Source of the DNA: Tomocerus qinae
Lineage: Eukaryota > Arthropoda > Collembola > Entomobryomorpha > Tomoceridae
Reading direction: 5' to 3'
Assembly (NCBI GenBank): GCA_020055645.1
Contig: CM034546.1
Location: 61,504,001 to 61,568,000, forward strand
Length of the DNA: 64,000 nt
The position numbers and the translations under genes were made by a program. This document shows positions 32,746 to 45,275 of this stretch, in pieces. The notes beneath the pieces are model-generated. The model did not search any database, was not told the origin of the DNA, and saw only the letters and a program-made list of their open reading frames with translations. Numbering within the stretch: position 1 is the first letter of the stretch; each line of letters starts with the position of its first letter.

Positions 32746-33240
32746 ATGGAAATAAAGAGTGAAGTTTGTGGAAATTGCTTGATATCTGCAGCTTCAAGTA
32801 GAAAAAAACTGTCAGAAAAATTGTTGTTGAACACTGACAGAAAAGTTACTATTATCAATGTACTACACAAAGTTTTCCCGAAAAACCAGTAGCCATTACA
32901 AAATTGGAAAACTCTATAATGACGTTATGCCGAAGTTGTATCAATCATTTGTCTACAGCGTACAAAAACGTTGTGAAATATGAAAATTCCTTAAACACGT
33001 CTGGACAATTGTATCGTTCAATTTTTATAACAGGTGTGAGTACGTTTTCATCCAAAACCCAATATTGGATGACGCATATTTAATTTTGACAAAAGTTTTA
33101 TATGGTGTAATAAATTGATAGAATCAGAAGGCAGCCCCAATCAAGACAAATCTACCAGCTTGGATCTATTGGATTCTGACAATATCACTACACCAAACCT
33201 TGTCATAAGTAATATACTAAACGAAACACAAGTCCACTAA
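32746..33240 (+). pseudogene. ZAD-like zinc-finger gene fragment
   Basis: The frame starts MEIKSEVCGNCLISAAS. A second frame ends MTLCRSCINHLSTAYKNVV. Together they give the C-X2-C ... C-X2-C and the trailing L-x-x-AY pattern of an arthropod ZAD zinc-binding domain. They are separated by a stop (TAG at 32890) and a frame change. A GT donor after 33033 and an AG acceptor before 33122 splice in phase into ESEGSPNQDKSTSLDLLD and then a stop at 33238-33240. No C2H2 fingers follow. It is probably a dead 5' fragment. ZAD proteins are normally nuclear DNA-binding proteins. Confidence 0.5.
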
Positions 33241-33529
33241 GAAAAAAATGTAAGTCGCAGACTTTGAAAATGGATACAGTTTCTTCGAAGAATTCTCCAA
33301 TGGGTAGAGAGACTAGCCTTGAAGCTAACATCCCTATCAATCCCAGTATTCTAACCATTAAACTACATGTGCGTATAGAAAATACGGGAAGAATTAGGTA
33401 CAGAATGTGAATAGTGAATACAAGAACTCACAGAACACATAAACACAATATTAAACTACATACCATAGTGACGAAATAATGCCACACTACCGTAGCAGTA
33501 ATCTACATTTAAGTAACCACTAGTTTTGG

Positions 33530-33650
33530 GCTGATTGGTAGAAGGTTGTGGTCTGCTTGGTTGAAGGTTGTCGGCTGCTTGGTTGAAGGTTGTCGGCTGC
33601 TTGGTTAGAGGTTGTCCGCTGCTTGGTTGAAGGTTGTCGGCTGCTTTTGG
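33530..33650. repeat. 22-bp minisatellite at the left edge of unit 3
   Basis: About five copies of a GGTTGTCGGCTGCTTGGTTGAA unit, the same minisatellite as at 15936 and 45180. Confidence 0.85.
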
Positions 33651-33820
33651 ATTCTTTGTTATCATCTTTGTAGGATATTGTCATTATCTTTATTTTAGGT
33701 TTTCATTGACGGGCAGTACATCGTATTGTTGATATTATTATAAAGTTAAGCATAAAGATTATGGAATTACCTACCTGTAAATTAAAAAATATATATAATT
33801 ATTAATATCAATATATGAGT

Positions 33821-35400
33821 TTCTTCACGATCAATTTTTGTTCTCGGCATCCGCATCTCTCCAGGGTTGTCCTCGGATTCATTTCTGTTTTCCTCCCCTA
33901 CTGTCGTTGGTTTTAGTGTCTTTGATGGATTATCTTCGGATTTACAAGTACTTTCTTAGTATCATTTCTATCTATATAATAAAGCTCTCACTTGCTTTTT
34001 GAGGCAATATTTTTCACTTTAAATATAGAATATTTCCGTCGAGTAATATGTCCGACAAAATAGAGAAACGTAAGATTCCAGTTCCAGTGCTGCATTCCTC
34101 CCAAAAAAAGTCCATATTGGCTCACATTCATCATTGACTGGCGAAAAGTTGGGCATCCAGTTTGATACTGATGCAAGCAGTGTACAAAATACCATTTACC
34201 ACTTACCAGTGGTAAGTGGTTTTTAATGGTATTTAACGTTAAATACCACTACCTAAAAAGTAGTGGTAAGTGGTATAAATGGTAAAAATGGTAAAAAATA
34301 GTTTCATTTAAATTTCGTGTTTGAATTTTGAATAAAATTCAGTGCCAAAGTATGAAATAGCTTAGCAGATGAAGATTGTTGTCACAAATTGATAAGTGTT
34401 CATCAATCAGAGTAGGATTCAACCAATGGGGGCGATTAATAACCCATGCCGATTGAGAAAATAATTGCAATTAAATTAGCACCAATTTTAAATGGGCGAT
34501 ACCAAATACAATCTTTTTTCTTCCTTTTTATTATAACTTTTGGTGCATAATCAAATAAATATGATTAATTTAATTGATTAAAGGGCTAATTGGAAATATT
34601 TCATAGAAAATAAAGTTTTAAAACTTATATTTTTGGAAGTCTAGTGTATCTGTACCCAGCTGTCTAATCAATCGCTAAAATTTACCATTTTTACCATTAA
34701 ATGCATTTTTACCATTAAGTGCATTTTTACCACTGTGATGGTAAAAAAGGCTAAAAAGTGGTAAATTTTGTACACTGGATGCAAGTGAGTTTAAGACCAT
34801 GAGGTCTGAATCAAAAGAAAAGTCATCCAGTTCCGTTTCCTCAAAACCAACAATGTCATTTGTGAAAACTTTAGAGGGATAGAATACGATAGGGCAGAAT
34901 CAGAATTTATTCAACAGTATGATAGCTCATTTGATGAAATTTTAGATATGGAAGCATACAAAGTCTTGGAAAGAGAAATTCTCAAAGCTTATGAAAATTC
35001 TCAAAGCCTACGAAAATTCTCAAAGCAATATTTTGTTGCAGAACTCCGATGTCCGCTTATTAGAGTCAGGAGATGAATTAGAAGGCATTAATGGTGTAGA
35101 GCAACCAGCTGAATTGAACTTTATCGTTTCGGATCCAAAATCTCAGTTATAGCCGGCAGAAATAGTGATAGGAATCAAGGAATCACTCCACTATCCCCGC
35201 ATCGGAGAAAAACAAAAGTCCTTGTAAATCCGAAGATAATTCAGCAATAAAACCATCGAGAGTAGGGGAGGAAAACAGAAATGAATCCAAGGACAATCCT
35301 GGAGAGATGCGGATGCCAAGAACAAAAATTGATCGTGAAGAAACTCTTACAGAAACAGAAAAGAGGTTGAAAAAGAAAATGGCAGTATCAATATAGTTAG
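33821..35400. pseudogene. Inverted pair of gene fragments flanking a hAT-like element
   Basis: Bases 33821-33945 are the reverse complement of 35225-35345 with a few changes. Read in the right direction each gives EENRNES(K/E)DNPGEMRMPRTK and then IDREETL or IDREETH. The right-hand copy continues TETEKRLKKKMAVSI and a stop. Between them (34790-35150) is more broken coding sequence (AESEFIQQYDSSFDEILDMEAYKVLEREI). The parent gene is not recognised. This is a degraded inverted duplication within unit 3 only. Confidence 0.5.
34170..34785. mobile_element. 600-bp hAT-like non-autonomous element with 8-bp target duplication
   Basis: The element spans 34178-34777. It starts CAGTGTACAAAAT and ends ATTTTGTACACTG. 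GATGCAAG is repeated on both sides (34170-34177 and 34778-34785). Its ends are filled with TTACCA/TGGTAA-type repeats. The CAGTG terminus with an 8-bp duplication is the usual signature of hAT elements. No transposase remains. Confidence 0.92.
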
Positions 35401-35439
35401 AATAATGAATGAGTATGTGGTATAATATTATAATCATAG

Positions 35440-37440
35440 TCAATATTACTACAAAACGAATTGCTAATGCAACAATTTAGTCATCAAGTAATGAATTACC
35501 TGATGATATACAGTTTTAAATAATATAGTATGGATTCTTACTTTAAAAGCTAATCTTTTATCCGTCTTTTTTAAAGTCCGGTCATCCTTGGCCTTGGCTT
35601 TGCCCAAAAAGCAAGAAATGCCATTATCTTGATGTAGCCACTTCAATTGCTTTGAATTTTCTTTTTCTGTCCACAATTTGGACCAATTTTATTATTTAGA
35701 ACTTTGTATACTATTCCGTCAACATTATTTTCCATTTGAATATATAATGTATCTATTTTTTGTAATAAAATTTATGACAATTAAATAATTTTTTTGCTTA
35801 CTAATTTTCTTCCAGTTCTTAGCAAGTTGTTTTACCACATATTGAATTATCAAAAATTTGTGGTGACAAAGTAATTTTGCATAAATTATTATTAATTTCT
35901 TACTATCACGTAAAGCAAGAGCAAGTACTATTATTGATCGTACAAGTCACAAACTCCAAGTGATGTACAATTCTGTATGTATGTATGTAGTCTCATGCAT
36001 TGCTGACGTGGCAGTTGATTTTGTCGACGTGTTCGAGAACGCTTTTTACTAACAGCAAGGTTTAATGCAATCCAATAATATTAATCCGCATTATGCAATA
36101 ACAGGAAAATTGAGGGGAGAAAACTGAAACGGATGACAAAATTAAATTTATAACAGCAAATGTATCTAAAGGTTACTTAATACCAGGGCTGCAGCCAGAA
36201 TAAAATTTCGAAGAAGGTTCCGACAAATTAGATGTGAAAATATATACTATAAATATATTTTGGGTTTTACGGCTGAAATTTCTTTCTTTTCTTCGATTGG
36301 GCGGGCAGGGCAGCCCACCCCCTCATATTAATATGTAGTATTGCATACAGGGACGTATTTAGGGGGTGCTAGGATACTTAAGCACCCACTAAATTTCCCA
36401 AAATCACACTAGATCTTATTTCAAAATTTTATAAACCATATTTTTGCCACATGTCCAAGCACCCCCTAAATTCGTGTTCTGGATGCGCACATGATTGTGT
36501 TATATTAAATATTATCACACCTATTACAACTCCGTACACCCACTAATAACACTAATAAGGTTTTAATGATAAAAAAGGTGGCAATACATTACATTCGTGC
36601 CATTAAGAAGATTCTATTATGGTTTAGTGCAAATGTAACTATTGTCAACAGTCTTAGATATTTCGATACCCTGAATTTGGAAGTCTCTCCAACCAATCCT
36701 AAGCGAATCAGATTTTATTGGAGGTGTGATCGTTTTTAGCACGCCTTTTAGTGTGCATTATTAATAGTATGGTATTTTGCGACTAGATGACAATGATACT
36801 ACTTATGGTACAAAAAAGTCAAAGACGTTTCCTTTTTTAGTTCCAATATGGTATATATCTATTTGCTTTCATTCCTGGACAAACTGTACTGTTGGGAATT
36901 ATATTCGACAAAAACTTTTTTTTGGCTTGATTTGTATCAAACATGATCCTTAATTCAAGATTTACAATACAATGCAAAGACAAAACTATTTTCCGATTTT
37001 AACTTGGAACAGTGAACAGAACTGCCACTTACCTTAAGTTTTTAACATATTTGTGGTACTGATTACTATTTATTTTTCTCTCCATTTCATAAAGTTCTTG
37101 TAAAAATTATTTGCTATTCATGGTTACTATAAAATTCTTCAAAATTTCTTACTTTGTTATTTCAATCACACTATTTACCCAAATTATACCAAATTGTACC
37201 TAATTTAATAGATTTATTCAAACGGCAAAATAATGTTACGGTTAAGTATTAAAATTAGCGTAAATATTTCATTCATTCACAGTTCGCCTTAGCTGAGAAA
37301 AATATTCATGGTGGCTATTCACAGACTTGAACAACAATTTCTACTGAAAATGTTTGATATGTAATAAAAACGTACATTTAATTTTGTAGACAAAACCTTC
37401 TGTTAAATATTCTTGGATCAATTTTACTGTGTGGTGTATA
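35440..37440. other. 5' flank of gene copy 3 with a deletion removing exon 1
   Basis: Homologous to the other upstream flanks. Near 37030 the sequence jumps from the equivalent of unit 1 base about 1345 to about 2628, so the putative promoter block and untranslated exon 1 are missing. Bases 36183-36330 are an insertion starting CAGGGCTGCAGCCAGAAT, also present (shortened) in unit 4. Confidence 0.6.
36348..36491. mobile_element. Miniature element related to the 1383 element
   Basis: Starts CAGGGACGTATTTAGG, with inner GCACCCCCTAAATT blocks, and ends near GGATGCGCACATG. The right inverted repeat is mutated. Unit 4 keeps only the right half, so the insertion predates the separation of the 5' flanks of units 3 and 4. 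Confidence 0.65.
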
Positions 37441-37549
37441 TTTCTGTATTAGGCAAGTCTTACTTGTGTCGACGACCCAATTGTCTTCTTGTTCAACTGG
37501 ACAATCTCATCTTATTTCGCCACAACAACAGAAAGTGCAGAAAGGCACG

Positions 37550-39579
37550 ATGGTAAGTTATTTCGATTAAAATGTCTAAATCCAATATATAAAGATATTT
37601 TACAGGGGCCATTTCATACGTTTTAATTTACTTCTTTGAGCAGAGCCGAGAGAAAAATGACAAAGAGGATAACATTATGGACGTCACTCCAGACGAAATA
37701 TCCATCATCGATAAAGATAAAAAAGATGGCAGTTGGTCTTCCGAAGTAATACCAAAAGGAATACCTACTCAAATACGCAGTCAAGAAGATTCAAATTCAA
37801 ACTGTCCTAGATTTAGTACGTAGAATTATTGTAAAAATTGACAAGTGTTATTACACCGCGTTATTATGATTATGATCACATTATTTGTGCTATTTTATGA
37901 TATTGTTTAAAAATTAGGTCAATATTCAATGCTTGTCCACTTGATGCTAATGTTAATGTTCATGAATTTTAGATAGCCGCAATGTCAGCAGAATGAGTCC
38001 GGTTTTCTGCCCCAATGACTCAAGTCCCATCAATCCACCGCGAACTTCATACCAAAAACCTTCTACATCTAAGGAAACTCGGAGAGACGTCCAGACACCC
38101 CAGGATTCCAGTTGACACTCTGTCACTAAAGATATTGTGGGAGACGAATCAACGAATCTTTTCGCCAACAGATTCCTTCAATCAATACCAGTAAGACATC
38201 TGCAAATTGTGAAGAACGTTCTGAAATAAGATTTACTGATGGACAATCCGTAAATAATCCGAATGCATCATCTCAAATGTCTGCGACGGTGAGTTGTTAA
38301 TATTAAATTAACCTAAATATTTAAAATTACTTCAATCATTTGATCAGTCAGATGACCACAGGATGGCTTTTAATTTTGTTTTATTTGTGTAGAACGAAGA
38401 AAATACAGTAGACTGTCATGGAGCGCAATTTACCGCCAAGTCAGACGAGATAACCCGCAATGAGAACGGGTCTCGCAAGATGCTACTGAACCGGAGATAT
38501 CTTCATGCTCAAGAAAGATTGTTACGTCCGATATTATGTAAGCAAAATATACTTTCTATTTAAATTTCCCAATTTTAATTGATCATTATTCAACTAGTCT
38601 TAGAAGTATTGAATTCAACTAAATTTTTGGCAAAATAATTTATTTTTAATATGATTTTATTTCTTAAATAAAGCATTACTATTTAAATTGATTACAGTTT
38701 TTTCTTAGTTAATTATTTCTAACTATCTAATTGAGGATAATGAAAATGTGTATTTTAGATTGCGACAGATTAAGAAGGATGAGACGTAACAAGGGTTCTT
38801 CTGCTTCTATTCAACGTCCATTCGAATTTTCAATTTCCGTCGAAAACCCACATGTCTCATTTCAACAATTGACAACATATAAGAAAATCACCAAATGTGC
38901 TCAGACAACTTCCAATGCCAACACCTCCGTGGAAAATCGTCGACAAATTTCGACAAATACATCCACTACTGATGGCCCTTTATTTTCTTTTGCCCAACCG
39001 CCTGCCACGATTATCAGCAGCAATGAAGAATCCACAAAATCTGAAACACACGACGTTCCGCCATCTGGATTGTTTAATGCAGACCAACCACTTCCATTTT
39101 CTACGTGTGAGGATAATGAATCATGGAATAATCTTGAAAACGCCCTTACAAACTTAACAATGTCACAAACTCTGGAAAATCGTGAGACACATTTGGACGA
39201 CTTGACGAGTTTCATTGCCGAAGAATTGTCAGAGGAAGTACGATTGCAGACACCTGAGGAGTCGGACACCGGAGTAGAAACAAATCCTGCAGTCCTTCAA
39301 ACTACTTGTACAAGTTTAGAAAATTCTCAAGCGGGCCATGTGGATTCTTCCCTCACAGCCCAAACTGCTGAAAACGAGATTACCGAGGAAGAGGTTGATG
39401 CCGGACTACGCGAGGGTCCAAATGACGTCTACGTTGAAATGACCGAAGACCAAGAAGCATATTATGACAAGCTAATGAATATCCGAATAGCGCAAATGGA
39501 ACGTGATCGAAAGAATTACCTTAAATACATCAAAGCCGTCTCAATGCTGAAGAAGACCAAGACGGGAAATCCGAGTTGA
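37550..39579 (+). pseudogene. Tandem-array family gene copy 3, disrupted
   Basis: Exons equivalent to the other copies are at 37453-37552 (ATG last), 37644-37815, 37973-38288, 38393-38537 and 38759-39579. Exon 4 carries an in-frame TGA at 38113-38115, where the others have AGC. A small deletion makes its length (316) incompatible with the reading frame. Exon 1 and the promoter block are deleted upstream. The last exon is fully open, ends ...KKTKTGNPS and is nearly identical to copy 2 over its 3' half. A dead gene would not be expected to keep that similarity by selection, which suggests recent sequence exchange. An internal start giving only the last-exon product cannot be ruled out. Confidence 0.8.
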
Positions 39580-39589
39580 ACACCCAAAT

Positions 39590-40865
39590 AGAACCCAAAA
39601 TCCCCGAAATTCTTCCAAACAATCCAGTAAACGTTTCAGCAATTAGATTTGTAGCATTGAATGTCCAGAGGTGACCCTTAGAAGACTGACAGAATTTATA
39701 TCTAAAGTTGTACCAATGTCTCCCTTTACTTTTTGATGAATTTTTTGGTGATCTTTAATTTTAAGTTTGTTGAGGTTATGTTGTTAAGGTCTTTTTTTCT
39801 GTAATTTGTTTAGTTTAAGATTTATAAATTCTGCTTGCTAGGTTATCATTTATTTTAATGAATTGAGGTTATTTAATAGCTTGTGTGTAGTTATAGTAGG
39901 GGTAGTTTTTTAAGTTACGAATTTAAATCATGATGATATTACTATTACTATACGTCACATTTAATAAAACATTTAGTCATAAATGTATTACACGTAGGCA
40001 TTATATTTTATTCGTATTTCCGAATTGTAACAGTATCCAAAATTTTCATTTGTATTGGTAGACATTATAGTAAACGTATTAATTTGTTGGGTACCCCAAT
40101 GAATTGAATCATATTACAGAGAATTATTACATTGTACAATATTCTATTATACTTATTATATATATTAATTACATTGTTGTTGTTGTAGCAGTGACATTGT
40201 TATTGTGAGTCAATTATTTAGTTATTAAAAACACCGACATTTTTATACTTATTATACACGAGTTCATGGCTCATCATTGTCACTACTATATTTAATAATT
40301 TTTTGATTTTATAAGGAAGGATCAAATAACTAGCAATTTTACGGAACTATCATATTACCACATTATCTGTATTAGATGGAAAACTAACTGTTATATATTT
40401 TGTATTCTTGTGAAAATCTGTACAATTCATTTTAAAGAAAAACAATTAGGTAACTTAGTGTAATTATCGACCTAAGGCGTTCATCACGTTTACATTCATT
40501 GACATCCATTTCTCAAGCTACTTATATTATTTAGGTAAAAATTTTATGAAATTCTCGTGAATTCTAAATACTTTACTTTCGCTAGCATTATTATTCCTTT
40601 CCGGTTTTCCGGTTTTAAGATTGCAACTATTGCTTCATTATTGTAATCATCATAATGTATTTAGTATACAAATGCATAAATTTATTTTACATCCATTGAC
40701 TAATTTTGGGACATTGCATGCAAGTGCAAAATATATATTCCATATACAGTACAAACAGATATGTAATAGGTACACCATTTAATACATTTCCATATTATTT
40801 GGATTTTAAAGTACTTATATTGTAAGATTTGATAAACCATGTAAAAACAAATCAGCATGAGAGGT
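39590..40865. other. 3' flank of copy 3
   Basis: AT-rich 3' flank matching unit 2 (20840-22120) nearly throughout. No further gene seen. Confidence 0.5.
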
Positions 40866-40870
40866 ATATA

Positions 40871-41022
40871 GTATCGCCTGCTTAATATTACAATACAACA
40901 TACCAAATTATCATGATCGTGACAAAGTAACAAACCATTTCATCATGGTCGCCCTGCCACAATGAACCAAGCCATTATTGTCGCGATCATGATAAAATGG
41001 TTTGTTACTTTGTCGCGGTACA
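40871..41022. mobile_element. Foldback transposon, unit 3 copy, right end truncated
   Basis: Orthologous to 22127-22301. It starts GTATCGCCTGCTTAATATT and is cut short after TTTGTTACTTTGTCGCGG, losing the right terminus. Confidence 0.7.
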
Positions 41023-42562
41023 CCTTAATTAAACATAAATTATTTTTCTTGCATCATTAGGATAAAAAGTAGTCACTTGTATCTCCATTATTATAATTAT
41101 TTAGTCTTACTTATAATTATGCCTTAGATTTTACCTGTCGACACTGTATAACAGATTTGGGTATTCATACAAACACTACACTGTTTACAAATATCACAAT
41201 TCATGTTTACAAATATTGTAATTAAATGTTAAATATTTATGATCACCCTCTAATGGAACACAATTTGATCACTTAAAGAATGGAGTTCAACGAGTTGCTT
41301 AAGAACAGTACACAAAACACAATCTAAGGTAAATGTTTTAAACAAGGTAACTATTTATGGATCTATATACTTTTATGAAATCTTTCATTCGTCCAGACAT
41401 TTCAATCATGTTGTCTAATTGGACGGTTAAAGGTTGGCATCGGTTCTTCTTCTTCCTCAAGTCATTCCCATTAAACCGTCATGCGTCACTCACGGTCACT
41501 TACTCAATTCATTGGTTCCAAGGATTACGGTAATGATTTACCTCAATCATTATCATTTTATGTATTCAGTACACGCAAAAAATTAAGTTTATTTAATTTC
41601 TCGTCATACGACTTAATAAAATTGTCTAAACGAAAATCTGGGTCACTAGACCATTTTGTCCTGATAAACTTCAAAGAGGGTGGCTTGTTAGGCATCTTTA
41701 TATGGCTAGGCTAACTCCGTTGTCCCCCATACTATATGCCGACTAACTGACAACACGGTGAGAAATTCGTACAGACAAGCCCACCTGCATATATGTCTAT
41801 CTAGAGTGCTCAAAGACTCGCCAGAGAGGCCGGGTGGATAGAATTTGAGGGATCATAATTTAAAATTACCCAAAGTGTAAGAAGGGTTAATTACCATATA
41901 ACCCATGAAACTTTTTCCACAACCCACTAAGAAAATTACTGTGCACCAAAATATCTTTATCAAGGCTGATTTTATAGATAATGGAAAAATTCTTGAATTT
42001 ATCGAGAATCCCACATTCCAAACAAAGTCTTATCACAAATGAAATTGTGTTTCATTTAGGTAATTCAAAAGGATTACCAAGTTTGTTTTATGCTTGGGTT
42101 TAGTTTATAAAGTTAGTGTGATATTTTATGTTTATAATTTTTCTTCATTAGATCATTTGATAGGTACTTCTACAGATAAGACGTAATGTTGACAACGTCA
42201 TCAACAAATATTAATAATTAGAATACCTTTCTAGGGATCATAATCAATAATACCTATACAATTCAAATATAGGAAATTTTGTTTGTTAATAAATGTATTA
42301 AAGCCATTTAAACATTCACCTCAATGTTCATATGCGTAATTGCCTTATTATAATTATATTAAAATAATTTATAATTCAGCTTCCTTTAAAACCGATAAAA
42401 GTGTATACCGTTTGTTTTTAATGAAGAATGTTAAAGAATATAATTCTACTATCGATCAACAATTAACAATATTTGTGCCCTGCACCAGCTGGAAAATACA
42501 ATTTTTCTGACATTTCATTTGATGTGAAAGGTCTCCATTACATTATTATTTGGAATAATGAT

Positions 42563-43818
42563 TTAACTACCACAAATCATCATCACTTGGCATACATTCT
42601 TATTATAATGTACTGCCAGGCATCGAAAATCTCTTGCAACCTTGCAACCTAGTCGCTGTAGAAATCGGCCTTCACCCCGCCCATACTATGCCCAGCCCCC
42701 AAAGTAGGAGGATTTTACTTGTTCTCAGCCAACAGAATGCCACGCCCACGAAGGGGGCGTAGATAATGGGCGGAGCTATAGTGTAGAAATTGGCTGGTGG
42801 GCGGGACCTGTTACACTGGAAATTTAAATTTTTTCGATGCCTATGGGGGGCCACCAAACTTGCCATAACATAGGGAAACCACAGCTACAGTCTTTTCCAC
42901 AGCATCTCTCTTCAGGAAGCCGGATATTAGGGAAATCTTCGAGAGATCGTATTTTAAAGAAGAGATGGGAGCAGTATCGCACGCTGCAGTCTTCCGGTTT
43001 TTCTACAGTATACCTACAAGTCATGTATTTTCTCAAGAATATATATTAACGACTCAAATATATTTTGGGTTAATTGGGATCCCCACTTTGTTAAGACAAC
43101 TAACTTAGCAAGAATCTGCCACATGTTGTTAAAAGTTTAAACATGTCGGAAACCGTAGGGTTATGGGAACAAACTGTGCACACATGCATGGTACAAAGTG
43201 CATTGTCCGGCATACACGTCATAGCCTTAACCCCTTCTTGCCCATCAGATCATACCATAGCAAGATTTACAGCTAACGACGGGGTAATGAAAGCATCGCC
43301 AAGGGAGTACTTTAGAGCTTTCCCCCAGTTTAAAAACACTCGAAGCTTCACGTGAGCGGGTTTAGATGATTATCACACCATTATATAATATGCCCAAACT
43401 CTCATGACATTCACACTAATCGGCCTTGATGACCAAATTGGCATCGAGCTTAAAATTAGTGGGTTAAGTTGCACCAAAGACATTAAGAAAATCCAGCCGC
43501 CTATATATGTCTACAGCTGCGTATCTACGGCGCATAATAACGTGAATAATAAACGATCAAGTTTAATTTAGCCACACTATACTTGAGTTGAGAGAACGAT
43601 ATGACTACAATGAGGAAATCGTTGCAGGAGAAGCAAGCGAAGGAAAGGAATATGTGAAACATTTGTCCAACCTTTTACGGTCACTCACTCAATTGATTAG
43701 TTACAGGGATTACGGTAATGATTCACCCTAATCATTAACTTATTATTTATTCAGTGCCCCCAAAAATTAAGTTTATTAAATTCTCTCCATGTGATTTAAT
43801 AAAATTGTCTAAAAATGG
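42563..43818. mobile_element. Insertion of about 1.26 kb in unit 3 carrying decayed coding sequence
   Basis: Unit 2 runs directly across this point (24215-24220). The insert has a GC-rich block (42670-42825, with repeated GCCCAC and GGGCGG), coding debris at 43090-43360 (SPREYFRAFPQFKNTRS) related to 14690-14950, and a second copy of the unit sequence at 43680-43815 that also lies at 41493-41635. It is probably composite. The parent element is unknown. Confidence 0.5.
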
Positions 43819-44179
43819 AGTATGAAGACAGCTAGCTGACTTTGCATATTTTAAATGCCATCGATCTTTTTATCAGTTATTACAATTATATAGATCGAGT
43901 CCTAAGTCCACTTGATTTCGTTCAGGTGTAAACCATGATGTACAATATTTATACCCAAATGTCGTCCTCCAATGACAAAAAACACTAGTTTGGCCATCAC
44001 CCGAATTGTAAAAATGAAGTCTCAATGCTATTATTATAAGGATAAACAAAATCTTGTTGTAAAGAGTAGTTGGTCAGTTGACAGACCTTACAACAGATAT
44101 TTATGCAAAAACCATCACCCTAACAATAAATGCCTGCAACATACATTTAGCATTGGTAGTTATTTCTGTCCTACTGCTG

Positions 44180-44900
44180 TAAATTCGCCGTTTGTCTTAT
44201 AGCTACCATAATTTTGCCTGTAAAAAATAGCATTTTACAAATTTTGAGACTTGGATAAACTTACAGAAGTGCTTACTGATAAAAATTTCTAAAATGATTT
44301 ATTTAATTACTAACTGGACAATTTTTTGCACACCTTTCAGGGAAAAAATTATAGCTGCCGTCTTTCATCAAAAGAGGATAGAGGTTTACATTACAATACT
44401 AAAACACTCTGAATCATATACTCAAAGGATTCAGCATTATGTATTGATTGCTACAGGTAATTGGTCTCCGAAATTCTACAATTGAATGTAAGACCGACCA
44501 TAAATACTACGGATGACGGAGCGATTGAACTAACAACAGAAATGTACAGATGAAGGACTTCATCTAAACCGGAAGAGACACTAACATAGGAACTACTTTT
44601 TGTTTCGACTTCGATAACCATTAACAATTTAATTCTAAAAACCAAATTATTGCGTTACACCCTAATACACCAATATAATATTACTTAGTATATACTACCA
44701 TAACACAACCTATGAAATACTACTTTTAAGTGGCAGAGTAACAATGAAATGAATTGTAATGATACTTGATACTCTACCTCGGCATTAAAGAGGCAATATT
44801 GTAAGAATACAACCATCTCCACTAAAGATATAGACTCAGAGGTGCAAGTTTTTAGTGAATTATTTAGAATAGATAGAGAAGTAGTAAATAAGGACGAAGG
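44180..44900. other. Spacer between units 3 and 4
   Basis: No supportable gene. A possible exon-like frame after a CTTTCAG at about 44340 reads KNYSCRLSSKEDRGL and soon ends. It is not conserved elsewhere in the window. Confidence 0.35.
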
Positions 44901-45179
44901 ACTAAAAAGTAAACACACATAGCTAGTCTCGAAGCATCTCTAGCAATCCGAACAAGTTTTGCGTATAGGAAATACATGAAGAATTAGGAACAGTCATACG
45001 AATGTGAATAAACAGGTACTCACAGTGCACATAAAACATATCTTAAATTTAAAATATTAAACTGCATACCACAGTGACGAAATAATGCAACACTACCGTA
45101 GCAGTAATCTACATTTAAGTAACTAGTTGGCTTCTGTGATTGTAGCTTTTGGCTTCTCTGCTTTTTTGGGATGTTTGAT

Positions 45180-45275
45180 TAGATGTTTTGGGCCGCTTGG
45201 TTGGAAGTTGTCGGCTGTTTGGTTGAAGGTTGCCGGCTGCTTGGTAAGAGGTTGTCGGCTGCTTTTTTGAAAGTT
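45180..45275. repeat. 22-bp minisatellite at the left edge of unit 4
   Basis: Four degenerate copies of GGTTGTCGGCTGCTTGGTTGAA, as at the other unit edges. Confidence 0.75.

Larger units (their letters stand above)
33300..44180 (+). repeat. Tandem segmental-duplication unit 3
   Basis: Direct copy with gene copy 3. Its left flank (33300-33500) matches 44930-45120 before unit 4. The 5' flank groups with unit 4 by shared insertions at 36183-36491 and 46230-46370. The 3' flank groups with unit 2. It carries a private inverted-repeat and hAT insertion (33820-35345), a deletion removing gene exon 1, and an insertion of about 1.26 kb (about 42563-43818) relative to unit 2. Confidence 0.8.

Noticed and set aside
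44290-44480. Possible exon reading KNYSCRLSSKEDRGL after a CTTTCAG acceptor
   Set aside because: No homologue, no partner exon in phase, and no conservation in the other units.
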